Counted from the first letter of the stretch, positions 17,538 to 26,226 are shown. The stretch: 64,000 nt of DNA from Sipunculus nudus (GCA_026874595.1 JAPPUL010000089.1:773001-837000); one strand, 5' to 3'. Translations and numbers: made by a program. Notes: a model not told the origin generated them from the letters alone.

Positions 17538-20225
17538 TTATTCTTTGTGAAAGAACTTCTCCTTCCTATCCTTACTTATAATTACTTCTAATAAAGCGGG
17601 TAGAAATACAATTGACGTTATAAGAGCACTACTAATACCTATAACCATAACAAGACCAAGACTAAATGTTCCTCTATGAGTAGCAATAAGCAGACTGCCA
17701 AAGCCTACAATGGTGGTTAAAGCTGTTAAGATAACCGCAGTTCCAGTACTTTTAATTATAAATAATGAACTTTTATCCTCGAGAAATCTATGCACTATAT
17801 GAATACCATATGTTATAGATATCCCTATAAGTAAAGGAATTGCAAAGGTATTACCTATATTAAAGGCTATATCATAAAAGCTCATTATAGAAACAAGCCA
17901 AACAAATCCTAAAAATAATGGTATAAGCGCAATAAAAGCAAGATATAGAGATCTAAAATCTATTGCAAGTATTATAAATACAAAAACAAGCACGTATATA
18001 GATATCTTTAGAAATCCTGATTTCATTCTCTTCATATCTTCATAAAAGTTTAATGCAGTTCCTAAAACATCACTTGAAACAATCTTTACATCTTTTATAT
18101 ATTGCTCAAGATTTTCCCATTCCCATATATTTTTCTTTGGCGAGGCATATAACACTAGCTTATTATCCTTACCAATATGTCTAAACTTTATAACCTCAGG
18201 CATATCATCTATTTTAATGGTAGTTGGTTCTAATAAGTTCTTAAAATTTTTATATACTTCTTTTAGTTGGTTAAAAACTCTATCTTGAAACTGCAATACT
18301 GTTTTATTTGCCTCCTTCTCCTTAAGACTTTCCAGTAGCCGCGAAATAGATTGTAAAAGGTTAGTTCTTACCCCAAGAACATCAGCTTGATTACTCTTTG
18401 TATCAGCTTTAGTATCTTTAGCTTGTATCAGTTTTTTTATATCTTCTAGGTTGTTAATTAATTCCTTAATCGATAATGAATTAGGCTTATATGAAAAACC
18501 CTTTATAAGGCTATTAATATCTTCTTTAAGTAAAGCAATTTTATGCATACTCTCATTCTGCTTTTTAGGTATGTAATCGCGGATACTTGATATTTTGCCA
18601 ATAGAATCTTTACTCTTAAGACTTACAATGACATTATCATTTGCCTTCAAATCAGGAACAACAAACATAGTAGAGAACCAGCTTGAACCTTCTGATGAGG
18701 AGATAAGTTTAAGTTCATAAAAAACAGATTCAATACCATGAGCTTGTAAGTCCATTAGATTGTTATTAAATTTAGGCAGTCCCTTAAAAAGAAGGATGGA
18801 TATTCCTAGTATAGTTATAAACAATATGGATATTATAATGGTTTTGGGATATAGTCTAACTTTGTTAAGAGCATGAATTTGTATAAAAGAAGTTAGATTA
18901 AGTTCTCGCCGTTTACTATCATATAAAACAAGAACTGCAGGTAATAAAAGCATAGTGGTAAATAGTACAATAAGAATACCAGTCCCGGCAATAAATCCAA
19001 GTTCTTGAAGTCCCTTAAAATCGACCAACAAAGCCATATAAAATGCAATTGAGGAGGTAATAATACCACTTAAACTACTACGTCCTGCCCTAAGCAAAGT
19101 GTTTTCTAAAGCTAAATAAAGGGTATTCCCTCTTGCAAGTTCCTCATGGTAGCGACTAATTATATGTATACTAAAGTCAATACCAATACCAATCATCATA
19201 ACAGTAAATACGATAGATAGTATAGTAAGACGTCCGGGATATAAAGACGCTATACCAAAAGTTATTAAAATAGCAATAATAAGAGTATAAACAGAAAGCA
19301 GAGGTCGTGCAATATTTTTAAGAGAGACAATAAAAAGCAAAGCAACAATAAAGATTGATATAAAAGCGGCATAAGACATATCTTTACTTGTTATACGCAT
19401 CTCATCAGATTGTATAACAGGCTGTCCGGTTATCCCTATATTAATATTATTAAACTGCTTTTTTACAGAAGAAACTATTCCCCTAATATCGCCCAAAGGC
19501 TCTTCTATCAAGTCTATAGTCCCTGTTGCTTTTTCAGGAAGTACTAAAACAAAGATAAATTCTTTATTATCGGTAAAGAAATAGCCTTCATCGGAGAAGT
19601 CTTCTAACCTCTTATTAAGGAAATCTTTAATAACTGAATGTTCAACCCCCTTCTCAAAAACAAGTTCAAATTCGCGTACAAAGTAATAAAGGAGAATAGT
19701 ATCAAGTTGAGTAGCCTCTTTCTGAGTCAATATATTCCTAAAGTAGGTAAAGAAGCTATTAATATTATTAACGCCTCCAATCTTTGTCATCTCTTTTTTA
19801 GTACGCTTTACAATATTTTGTAAAAGATTAAAATTCTCGTTACTAAGAAAAAGCAAACTATTATTCTTAAAAAACTCAATATCAACCTTATAAAAGACAT
19901 GTTTAATGGTATTAAGTTTTTTAATCTTGAAAGCCAAAGTTTTAGCAACTTCCTTGCTTATGTTTTTATTTTTCTTGGCCTCAATTACCAAAAGAATGAA
20001 ATTGTTATCATTAAAGCTTTTTTTAAATTGGTTATAAGCATTAGCATAAGGGAGCTCATCAGAACGCAGGGAATCATATTCAGTTGAAATTTTCAGATTA
20101 TAAAAAGCAAAGAGAGCAAAAATAAGTGCAACAATAGTAAACGATATAAGGATAGATTTTGGGTATTGATAAGCAATCTTTGCACAAAAACGTAAAATAG
20201 AATTTCTTAAAATAGAATTTCTCAA
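17538..20225 (-). CDS. RND-superfamily exporter, MMPL type
   Basis: Large inner-membrane transporter, probably of lipids or hydrophobic molecules. The 895 residues form two related halves, each with one helix, a big periplasmic domain and a five-helix bundle. The helix-4 motif is GIGIDFSIHIISRYHEEL in the first half and GISITYGIHIVHRFLED in the second, as in the MMPL/HpnN group rather than AcrB. The start appears to be TTG at 20225 followed by two perfect 15-bp repeats coding for RNSIL; a GGGAG lies 11 bp upstream. No membrane-fusion or outer-membrane partner is adjacent. Substrate unknown. Confidence 0.85.
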   Translation of the reverse strand: MRNSILRNSILRFCAKIAYQYPKSILISFTIVALIFALFAFYNLKISTEYDSLRSDELPYANAYNQFKKSFNDNNFILLVIEAKKNKNISKEVAKTLAFKIKKLNTIKHVFYKVDIEFFKNNSLLFLSNENFNLLQNIVKRTKKEMTKIGGVNNINSFFTYFRNILTQKEATQLDTILLYYFVREFELVFEKGVEHSVIKDFLNKRLEDFSDEGYFFTDNKEFIFVLVLPEKATGTIDLIEEPLGDIRGIVSSVKKQFNNINIGITGQPVIQSDEMRITSKDMSYAAFISIFIVALLFIVSLKNIARPLLSVYTLIIAILITFGIASLYPGRLTILSIVFTVMMIGIGIDFSIHIISRYHEELARGNTLYLALENTLLRAGRSSLSGIITSSIAFYMALLVDFKGLQELGFIAGTGILIVLFTTMLLLPAVLVLYDSKRRELNLTSFIQIHALNKVRLYPKTIIISILFITILGISILLFKGLPKFNNNLMDLQAHGIESVFYELKLISSSEGSSWFSTMFVVPDLKANDNVIVSLKSKDSIGKISSIRDYIPKKQNESMHKIALLKEDINSLIKGFSYKPNSLSIKELINNLEDIKKLIQAKDTKADTKSNQADVLGVRTNLLQSISRLLESLKEKEANKTVLQFQDRVFNQLKEVYKNFKNLLEPTTIKIDDMPEVIKFRHIGKDNKLVLYASPKKNIWEWENLEQYIKDVKIVSSDVLGTALNFYEDMKRMKSGFLKISIYVLVFVFIILAIDFRSLYLAFIALIPLFLGFVWLVSIMSFYDIAFNIGNTFAIPLLIGISITYGIHIVHRFLEDKSSLFIIKSTGTAVILTALTTIVGFGSLLIATHRGTFSLGLVMVIGISSALITSIVFLPALLEVIISKDRKEKFFHKE
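20193..20222. repeat. 15-bp direct duplication at the exporter N-terminus
   Basis: Two perfect adjacent copies of taaaatagaatttct (plus strand) immediately after the TTG start codon, doubling the peptide RNSIL. Confidence 0.9.
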
Positions 20226-20565
20226 AAAGAATGAACTCCCTGCCTATATAGCTAAAGAAAAGACTTTTATTAAGTAAACATATAAATCAAATTTTTATAA
20301 TTAGTATATATATATTCTTGCTTCTAAATAATGCAAAGCTAAAATAATTAAAGCCTTAAACTTCCTAAAACTATAATTAGCGTTTAACTAAAATAAAACA
20401 CTGCTTTGTGAATATATATGACAAGAATGCTTTATACTCAAAATACAACAATGAATTTTATAGCATTTTATAACAATAAAGTAAAAGCTATCCTCATTCC
20501 CGACAAAAAATTATTACATTTTGATTCTAAATAATATAGACTAAACTTTTAGTTAAAGTCAAATT

Positions 20566-20594
20566 TTCATATTGTAGTATACTTACAGTATACT
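20566..20594 (+). promoter_or_regulatory. Probable sigma70-type promoter of dctP copy 1
   Basis: TTCATA (20566-20571) and TATACT (20589-20594) are separated by exactly 17 bp and lie 34 bp before the start codon. AAGGAGG at 20611-20617 is the ribosome binding site. The -10 box lies within the palindrome described separately. Predicted from sequence only. Confidence 0.5.
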
Positions 20595-20595
20595 A
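20575..20595. promoter_or_regulatory. Perfect palindrome over the dctP promoter, likely operator
   Basis: TAGTATAC and GTATACTA are perfect inverted 8-bp arms around a 5-bp centre (ttaca). The element overlaps the proposed -10 box, the classical position of a repressor site. An identical copy precedes the second dctP. The regulator is not identified; none is encoded next to the operon. Confidence 0.55.
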
Positions 20596-20627
20596 AAAAA
20601 AACAGACTTTAAGGAGGAAGAACGTTA

Positions 20628-21740
20628 ATGAAAAAACAAAGTCTAGTAAAGAATATGTTGATATTAATTTGCTCATATACACTTATAATATCTTGTGGAG
20701 GGAACAAAGAGCAAACACAAGTAAAAGAAGTAGCAAAAGCTGACACAGCAGCTACAAAGGAGTACAAATGGACTTTAGCGCAAACCTGGAGTGCTAATTT
20801 CCCAATATTTAGTAAAGCCGCCAAAAGTATGGCAAATATGGTAAAGAGTATGTCTAATGGTCGATTCATAATAGAGATTGAGCCATCTAATATACATAAG
20901 GCTCCTTTTGGTATATTTGATTTTGTAAAAAGTGGTAATTATGAGATGGGACATTCAGCATCTTACTATTGGAAAGGAAAAGATTTTAACACTTTATTCT
21001 TCACAACAATTCCTTTTGGGATGATAGCAGTAGAACAACATGCTTGGTTTTATTATGGAGGAGGGATGGAGTTAATGGAAGAGCTTTATTCAAAACATGG
21101 TCTAATGTCGTTTCCAGGAGGCAATACAGGAAACCAGCCGGGCGGATGGTTTAAAAAAGAGATAAAAAGTATTAACGACTTTAAAAATATTAAGATGAGA
21201 ATACCAGGTTTTGCAGGAGAGGTTCTAGCTAAGATAGGAGCAAAAACTGTTAACATACCTCCTGGAGAGCTTTATCAAGCAATTGACAGGGGACTAATTG
21301 ATGCTCTTGAGTGGGTTGGTCCTGCCAATGATTTACCTATGGGATTTCATAAAGTTGCAAAATACTATTATAGTGGATGGCACGAACCAGGTGCTGAATT
21401 ACAGTTTTTAGTTAATAAGAAGGCTTTTGATGAGTTACCACCTGACTTACAAGAAATACTCGTCAATGCAATAAGATTATCAGCATACGATATGTTATCT
21501 CACGCTACACATGAAAACGGAGTGAGTTTAGAAAAAATCAAGAAGGACTATCCTGATATTAAACTAAAAACTTTCTCTAAAGAAATTATAGAAAAGCTTA
21601 AACAAGAAACTAACAATTTATTAGACAGCCATGCTAAAAAGGATGCGATGGGGAAGAGGATTATTGATAGTCAACGAGCTTATTTAAAAAAGGTTAGGAC
21701 CTGGACCAAAATATCAGATAATGCTTACTTAAATCAATAG
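20628..21740 (+). CDS. dctP: TRAP transporter solute-binding lipoprotein, copy 1
   Basis: Periplasmic receptor of a tripartite ATP-independent transporter. The signal ends at IISCGG, giving a lipidated Cys (residue 19), so the protein is membrane tethered. The mature part has MRIPGFAGEVL (Arg expected to hold the substrate carboxylate), NIPPGELYQAIDRG, ALEWVGP and KYYYSGWHEPG. These resemble the TakP-like 2-oxoacid-binding branch. The 370-residue length is normal. It is followed by a hairpin and by a degraded dctQ/dctM remnant, so it must use the intact permease 2.2 kb downstream. Its middle differs clearly from copy 2. Substrate is inferred. Confidence 0.93.
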   Translation: MKKQSLVKNMLILICSYTLIISCGGNKEQTQVKEVAKADTAATKEYKWTLAQTWSANFPIFSKAAKSMANMVKSMSNGRFIIEIEPSNIHKAPFGIFDFVKSGNYEMGHSASYYWKGKDFNTLFFTTIPFGMIAVEQHAWFYYGGGMELMEELYSKHGLMSFPGGNTGNQPGGWFKKEIKSINDFKNIKMRIPGFAGEVLAKIGAKTVNIPPGELYQAIDRGLIDALEWVGPANDLPMGFHKVAKYYYSGWHEPGAELQFLVNKKAFDELPPDLQEILVNAIRLSAYDMLSHATHENGVSLEKIKKDYPDIKLKTFSKEIIEKLKQETNNLLDSHAKKDAMGKRIIDSQRAYLKKVRTWTKISDNAYLNQ

Positions 21741-21746
21741 AATACT

Positions 21747-21771
21747 AACCTAGTGGTTTTGCCACTAGGTT
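21747..21771 (+). other. Intercistronic hairpin after dctP copy 1
   Basis: Perfect 10-bp stem (AACCTAGTGG / CCACTAGGTT) with loop TTTTG, starting 6 bp after the stop codon. No T-run follows, so it is more like an mRNA-stabilising or attenuating element than a simple terminator. The same hairpin follows copy 2. Confidence 0.75.
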
Positions 21772-21787
21772 ATAAATTGAGGGTCTT

Positions 21788-21939
21788 ATGATCACAATAC
21801 CAGATAAATTAATCAATAAAATAATTGATGTTTTGGGTTTAGAATGTTTGGCTTTCTAATTCTATCCTTTCTAAACTTTATCTTAAGGAGTATAAGACTC
21901 ATATACCTTATTATAGGATAGACGAAAGTTTAATGCAAA
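21788..21939 (+). pseudogene. Remnant of a duplicated dctQ-dctM pair
   Basis: Three short segments can be matched to the intact permease genes. 21788 to about 21846 matches the start of dctQ (23395 onward). About 21847-21898 matches its end (near 23828-23880). About 21899-21939 matches dctM near 24082-24112. Everything between has been lost. The last segment runs directly into the copy-2 leader through the shared 9-mer TAATGCAAA, which is also at 20329 and 24104. This is what remains of a tandem duplication that once included dctQ and the start of dctM. Confidence 0.88.
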
Positions 21940-22414
21940 GCTAAAATAATTAAAGCCTTAAACTTCCTAAAACTATAATTAGCGTTTAACTAAAATAAAA
22001 CACTGCTTTGTGAATATATATGACAAGAATGCTTTATACTCAAAATACAACAATGAATTTTATAGCATTTTATAACAATAAAGTAAAAGCTATCCTCATT
22101 CCCGACAAAAAATTATTACATTTTGATTCTAAATAATATAGACTAAACTTTTAGTTAAAGTCAAATTTTCATATTGTAGTATACTTACAGTATACTAAAA
22201 AAAACAGACTTTAAGGAGGAAGAATGTTAATGAAAAAACAAAGTCTAGCAAAGAATATGTTGATATTAATTTGCTCATATACACTTATAATATCTTGTGG
22301 AGGGAACAAAGAGCAAACACAAGTAAAAGAAGTAGCAAAAGCTGACACAGCAGCTACAAAGGAGTACAAATGGACTTTAGCGCAAACCTGGAGTGCTAAT
22401 TTCCCAATATTTAG
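21931..22414. repeat. Direct repeat, copy 2 of the 5' block of the TRAP duplication
   Basis: Second copy of the block at 20329-20812, carrying the leader, promoter, palindrome and first part of dctP copy 2. Confidence 0.95.
22168..22197 (+). promoter_or_regulatory. Promoter and palindrome of dctP copy 2
   Basis: Same TTCATA-17 bp-TATACT promoter and TAGTATAC/GTATACTA palindrome (22177-22197) as in front of copy 1, shifted by 1602 bp with no change. Transcription from here can read dctP copy 2, dctQ and dctM. Confidence 0.5.
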
Positions 22415-23342
22415 CGATGTACCAAAAAGAATGGCGAGTATGGTAAAGAGTATGTCTAATGGGCGATTCATAATAGAAATTGAACCATCTAACATACATA
22501 AAGCAGCTCTTGGTATATTTGATTTTGTAAAAAGCGGTAATTACCAGATGGGACATTCAGCTTCCTACTATTGGAAAGGAAAGGATTTTAACACATTATT
22601 TTTCACAACCCTACCTTTTGGGATGATAGCAGTGGAACAACATGCTTGGTTTTATTATGGAGGAGGGATGGAGTTAATGGAAGAGGTCTACTCAAAACAT
22701 GGTCTTATGTCGTTTCCAGGAGGCAATACAGGAAACCAGCCGGGAGGATGGTTCAACAAGGAGATTAATAGCATTGCTGATTTTAAGAATGTTAAGATGA
22801 GGATACCAGGTTTTGCAGGAGAAGTTCTTAGCGAGATAGGAGCAAAAACCGTTAACATACCTCCTGGAGAGCTTTATCAAGCAATCGAGAGAGGAGTAAT
22901 TGATGCTCTTGAGTGGGTAGGCCCTGCACATGACTTCCCTATGGGATTTCATAAAGTTGCAAAATACTATTATAGTGGATGGCACGAACCAGGAACTGAA
23001 TTACAGTTTTTAGTTAATAAGAAAGCCTTCGATGAGTTACCAGCTGACTTACAAGAAATATTGATAACGGCAATGCGCTTAACTGCCTATGATATGCTAC
23101 CTCATTCTCTCCATGAAAATGGTATTAATTGGGAGAAGATCAAAAAAGACCATCCAGAAGTTCAAATCAGGGTATTTTCTAAAGATATCATAACGAAGCT
23201 TAAACAAGTAACAAATGAATTATTAGATAAGCATGCTGCAAAAGACCCTCTATCTAAGAAGATAATTGATAGTAAACGAGCTTATTTAAAAAATGTTAGG
23301 ACCTGGACCAAAATATCAGATAATGCTTACTTAAATCAATAG
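22230..23342 (+). CDS. dctP: TRAP transporter solute-binding lipoprotein, copy 2
   Basis: Second receptor paralogue, collinear with copy 1 without any indel. The first 61 codons and the last 20 or so are almost identical, whereas the core differs at many positions (for example SDVPKRMASM for SKAAKSMANM, and GPAHDFPMGFHK for GPANDLPMGFHK). The binding Arg of MRIPGFAGEVL is kept. I start at 22230 because it aligns with the copy-1 start. An in-frame ATG at 22224, created by one substitution, is the alternative. Directly upstream of intact dctQ-dctM with the same hairpin between, so this is the operon's native receptor. Confidence 0.93.
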   Translation: MKKQSLAKNMLILICSYTLIISCGGNKEQTQVKEVAKADTAATKEYKWTLAQTWSANFPIFSDVPKRMASMVKSMSNGRFIIEIEPSNIHKAALGIFDFVKSGNYQMGHSASYYWKGKDFNTLFFTTLPFGMIAVEQHAWFYYGGGMELMEEVYSKHGLMSFPGGNTGNQPGGWFNKEINSIADFKNVKMRIPGFAGEVLSEIGAKTVNIPPGELYQAIERGVIDALEWVGPAHDFPMGFHKVAKYYYSGWHEPGTELQFLVNKKAFDELPADLQEILITAMRLTAYDMLPHSLHENGINWEKIKKDHPEVQIRVFSKDIITKLKQVTNELLDKHAAKDPLSKKIIDSKRAYLKNVRTWTKISDNAYLNQ

Positions 23343-23348
23343 AATACT

Positions 23349-23373
23349 AACCTAGTGGTTTTGCCACTAGGTT
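23349..23373 (+). other. Intercistronic hairpin between dctP copy 2 and dctQ
   Basis: Same perfect 10-bp stem and TTTTG loop as after copy 1. It lies between the receptor gene, needed in excess, and the membrane genes. This is a typical place for an element that protects the upstream mRNA or trims read-through. Confidence 0.75.
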
Positions 23374-23394
23374 AATATATAAATTGAGGGTCTT

Positions 23395-23898
23395 ATGATT
23401 ATACTACTAGAGAAATTAATCAATAAAATAATTGATGTCTTGGGTTTAGTATGCGTTGTTTTTATGCTACTATTAATTCTTAATGTTTTTTATGATGTTA
23501 TAATGAGGTATGTACTTAACGACAGTTCAATTGGAATGCAAGAATTGGAATGGCATTTATTTTCGCTAGTATTTTTATTAGGGATTTCCTATACCTTAAA
23601 GGAAGATGGCCATGTTCGTGTAGATATGTTATATGAGAAATTTAGTCCTAAGCAAAAGGCAATAGTAAATATATTAACCGCCCTTATTTTTATAATACCT
23701 GTTTCTCTAGTAATAATCCTTGGAGCCTGGACCTATACGCTAGATGCGTTTAATATAAGTGAGACAAGTCCAGATCCTGGAGGACTTCCTTACAGATTTA
23801 TAATAAAAGGGTCAATTGTGTTATCTTTTGGTCTTCTAATACTATCCTCCCTAAGCTTTATATTAAGGAGTATAAGGCTATTTTCGGTTGATGATTAA
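23395..23898 (+). CDS. dctQ: TRAP transporter small permease
   Basis: Four-helix small membrane subunit of the TRAP transporter. The 167-residue protein shows four hydrophobic segments (about 14-35, 50-65, 90-112 and 132-155). It has family landmarks such as the RYVLNDS-type motif after helix 1, MQELEWHLF and EDGHVRVDMLYEKFSPK between helices 2 and 3. It lies 52 bp after dctP copy 2 and 39 bp before dctM. The ATG is preceded by gggtc, a weak ribosome site. Confidence 0.93.
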   Translation: MIILLEKLINKIIDVLGLVCVVFMLLLILNVFYDVIMRYVLNDSSIGMQELEWHLFSLVFLLGISYTLKEDGHVRVDMLYEKFSPKQKAIVNILTALIFIIPVSLVIILGAWTYTLDAFNISETSPDPGGLPYRFIIKGSIVLSFGLLILSSLSFILRSIRLFSVDD

Positions 23899-23937
23899 TA
23901 TTAAACTAAACTTTAAAAGGACATAGGAACTTATTTT

Positions 23938-25230
23938 ATGTATGGCTTAATTATGTTTTTATTTGCCTTGGGATTATTGATGACAGGTATTCCGGTGGCA
24001 TTCGTATTTGCGGGGATATCCTTATTGGCCTCCCTTATTATATTTGGTCTTCAAGATACGATAAGTCTATTTTCTCTTATGCCTTATAGGATAGACGAAA
24101 GTTTAATGCAAAACAAAATATTGATGGCAATACCCTTATTTATTTTCATGGGGATTGTTTTGCAAAAGACAAAGATGGCAGAAAGGTTATTAGAATCGAT
24201 GGGAGCTTTGTTTGGCCCGATAAAGGCAGGCATAGCTATTTCCACGATGTTGGTAGGAGCTTTACTTGCTGCGACTACGGGAGTAGTAGGAGCCAGTGTA
24301 GTAGCTATGGGTATTATTGCATTACCTGTTATGTTAAAGAACAATTATAATCCTGAGCTTGCATGCGGAACTATTTGTGCATCAGGCACTCTGGGTCAAA
24401 TTATTCCTCCTTCAATAATACTAATTATTTTGGGAGATGTTATTAACCAGCCGGTAGGAGATTTATTCAAAGCAGCTTTACTCCCTGGTCTACTATTAGT
24501 TATATCCTATATAATATATATTCTAATAATATCTAATATTAAGAAAGACTATGCTCCTCCCATGAAAAGAGATAATAATAAAAATATTATTATAAACTCA
24601 CTTAAGGCAATTATACCACCTTTACTTCTAATTACTATAGTTTTAGGCTCCATATTTAAAGGTATTGCAACACCTACAGAGTCAGCTGCTGTTGGCGCTG
24701 TTGGTGCTATTATACTTTCCTTCTTTTATAAGGAGTTTTCATTTAAGATGTTAAAAGATACGGCCATTGATACCATTAAAATTACTGGTATGGTATTTGC
24801 TATTTTAGTTGGTGCTACTGCTTTTTCATTAGTGTTTACTAAATCCGGTGGTCATGAGATGGTTAAGGATTTATTATTAGCCTTACCTGGAGAGAAATGG
24901 GGTTTTATTATTTTTTCTATGATTATAATAATGCTTCTTGGCTTTTTTGTTGATTTTGTTGAAATATCTTATATCGTTGTTCCAATATTATATCCTATAG
25001 CGTTAGCCCTTGATATAAACATGTTATGGTTTGGTATTTTAGTTGCCATGAACCTACAAACATCATTTTTAACCCCTCCATTTGGCTTTAGTTTATTTTA
25101 TTTAAAAGGAGTGGCTCCTAAAGAGATTAAGACTACACAAATTTATAAAGGAGTTACCATGTTCATTATTATACAATTTCTCATACTAGCCTCTATAGTC
25201 CTTTTCCCTAGCTTTTATGGTTTCTCTTAA
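23938..25230 (+). CDS. dctM: TRAP transporter large permease
   Basis: Main translocating subunit, driven by a Na+ gradient in characterised systems. The 430 residues are almost wholly hydrophobic. Characteristic segments are TGIPVAFVFAG, LMAIPLFIFMG, TTGVVGASVVAMG, GTICASGTLGQIIPPSI, TPTESAAVGAVGA and FLTPPFGFSLFYLKG. Length is standard. Completes a dctP-dctP-(scar)-dctQ-dctM locus. Convergent with the ABC permease gene that follows. Confidence 0.95.
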   Translation: MYGLIMFLFALGLLMTGIPVAFVFAGISLLASLIIFGLQDTISLFSLMPYRIDESLMQNKILMAIPLFIFMGIVLQKTKMAERLLESMGALFGPIKAGIAISTMLVGALLAATTGVVGASVVAMGIIALPVMLKNNYNPELACGTICASGTLGQIIPPSIILIILGDVINQPVGDLFKAALLPGLLLVISYIIYILIISNIKKDYAPPMKRDNNKNIIINSLKAIIPPLLLITIVLGSIFKGIATPTESAAVGAVGAIILSFFYKEFSFKMLKDTAIDTIKITGMVFAILVGATAFSLVFTKSGGHEMVKDLLLALPGEKWGFIIFSMIIIMLLGFFVDFVEISYIVVPILYPIALALDINMLWFGILVAMNLQTSFLTPPFGFSLFYLKGVAPKEIKTTQIYKGVTMFIIIQFLILASIVLFPSFYGFS

Positions 25231-25260
25231 TAAAACTAAATATTACAATTACTCATACTG

Positions 25261-26226
25261 CTACTCGTACTGCCTTCTAATTCTTGGGTCAATAATATAA
25301 TACAAAATATCAGCAAGGAAATTGAATAAAACTGTTATAAACGCAAGAAACATGAAAGCAATTAAAGCCATATTTCTATCTTTTTCCAAGACAGAATTAA
25401 TTAAAAGCTGTCCCATACCGGGTATGCCAAAAACCTGCTCTGTAATTAAAGCCCCGCTTACTATATGTGGAATGGACAAGGCAACTAGGGTAAGTAGAGG
25501 TATTAATACGTTCTTAAGTCCATGCTTAAAAACAATCTTATCCTCAGAAAGCCCCTTAGAAAGCGCAACTCTCATATAGTCCATATTAATAATATCCAAA
25601 AAGTTGCCACGAATATACCGAGCCCATATGCCAATGCTATGAAATGATAGGACCATAATAGGAAGTATATAATATCTTAGACTATCCAAAAAACCACTTT
25701 GACCAATAGTCTCAATGCCGCTTGCTGGCAAAAGTTGCAAGTTTAAAGAAAATATATATATGAAGCTAAGTCCAACCCAAAAGGTCGGAAACGAAATGCC
25801 TAGAAATATAACAAACTGTGTTAAGTAATCGAATTTAGAATACTGATACAAAGCAGAGAATATGCCAATGGGTAGGGCTAATATCAAACTGATTAGAAAA
25901 ACGGGAATAGAAAGTTTCAAAGTTACTAATATACGATAAGGCAAAAGCGTACTAATTTCCATATGATAGCGTTCAGAATATCCAAAGTTACCTAATAGTA
26001 AATTAGACATAAGGTTTATATATTGAATGTGAAACGGTTTATCGTAACCCTTTTCTTTTATAAATTCTTTAATATCATCAGGACCTGGGAGCGCTCCGGG
26101 GTTTTCAATAAGATACTCTGTTGTTATATCCCCGGGCATAAGATTAAGTAATACAAAGATTGTTATAGATAAAATCCATAATACTAAAAAAATTTGACCA
26201 AGTCGGTAAAGGTAGAATTTTAACAT
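25261..26226 (-). CDS. Oligopeptide/dipeptide-type ABC transporter permease (DppB/OppB family)
   Basis: Inner-membrane permease of a peptide or nickel-type ABC importer. The 321-residue protein opens with FYLYRLGQIFLVLWILSITIFVLL and MPGD, as in DppB. It carries the cytoplasmic EAA-like loop ALSKGLSEDKIVFKHGLKNVLIPLL and the closing GIPGMGQLLINSV. No second permease, binding protein or ATPase is adjacent, so the rest of the system must be encoded elsewhere. Its plus strand is A-rich, unlike most minus-strand genes here, hinting at a past inversion. Confidence 0.9.
   Translation of the reverse strand: MLKFYLYRLGQIFLVLWILSITIFVLLNLMPGDITTEYLIENPGALPGPDDIKEFIKEKGYDKPFHIQYINLMSNLLLGNFGYSERYHMEISTLLPYRILVTLKLSIPVFLISLILALPIGIFSALYQYSKFDYLTQFVIFLGISFPTFWVGLSFIYIFSLNLQLLPASGIETIGQSGFLDSLRYYILPIMVLSFHSIGIWARYIRGNFLDIINMDYMRVALSKGLSEDKIVFKHGLKNVLIPLLTLVALSIPHIVSGALITEQVFGIPGMGQLLINSVLEKDRNMALIAFMFLAFITVLFNFLADILYYIIDPRIRRQYE

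Larger units (their letters stand above)
20226..20627. other. 402-bp non-coding leader between exporter and TRAP operon
   Basis: Very AT-rich divergent intergenic region with no credible ORF. From 20329 on it is part of a block repeated 1602 bp downstream. It contains the dctP promoter and palindrome near its 3' end. The stretch 20340-20560 holds no element I can name. Confidence 0.7.
20329..20812. repeat. Direct repeat, copy 1 of the 5' block of the TRAP duplication
   Basis: A 484-bp block covering the leader, promoter, palindrome, ribosome binding site and first 61 codons of dctP copy 1. By eye it matches 21931-22414 at a constant offset of 1602 bp with only two substitutions (20623 and 20647). 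Confidence 0.95.

Noticed and set aside
17538-20225. Exporter as an AcrB-type drug efflux pump
   Set aside because: The length, two five-helix bundles with MMPL-type motifs and lack of a membrane-fusion partner fit the MMPL/HpnN group instead.
20609-20869. Minus-strand frames opposite both dctP signal regions (also 22211-22495)
   Set aside because: They recur only because the underlying sequence is duplicated; the plus-strand dctP reading is certain.
21747-21771. Rho-independent terminator after dctP
   Set aside because: The stem is perfect, but the following bases (ataaattgag) contain no T-run on the sense strand.
20329-22414. Insertion sequence or composite mobile element causing the TRAP repeat
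   Set aside because: There is no transposase, no terminal inverted repeat and no target duplication; the junction is explained by a 9-bp microhomology.
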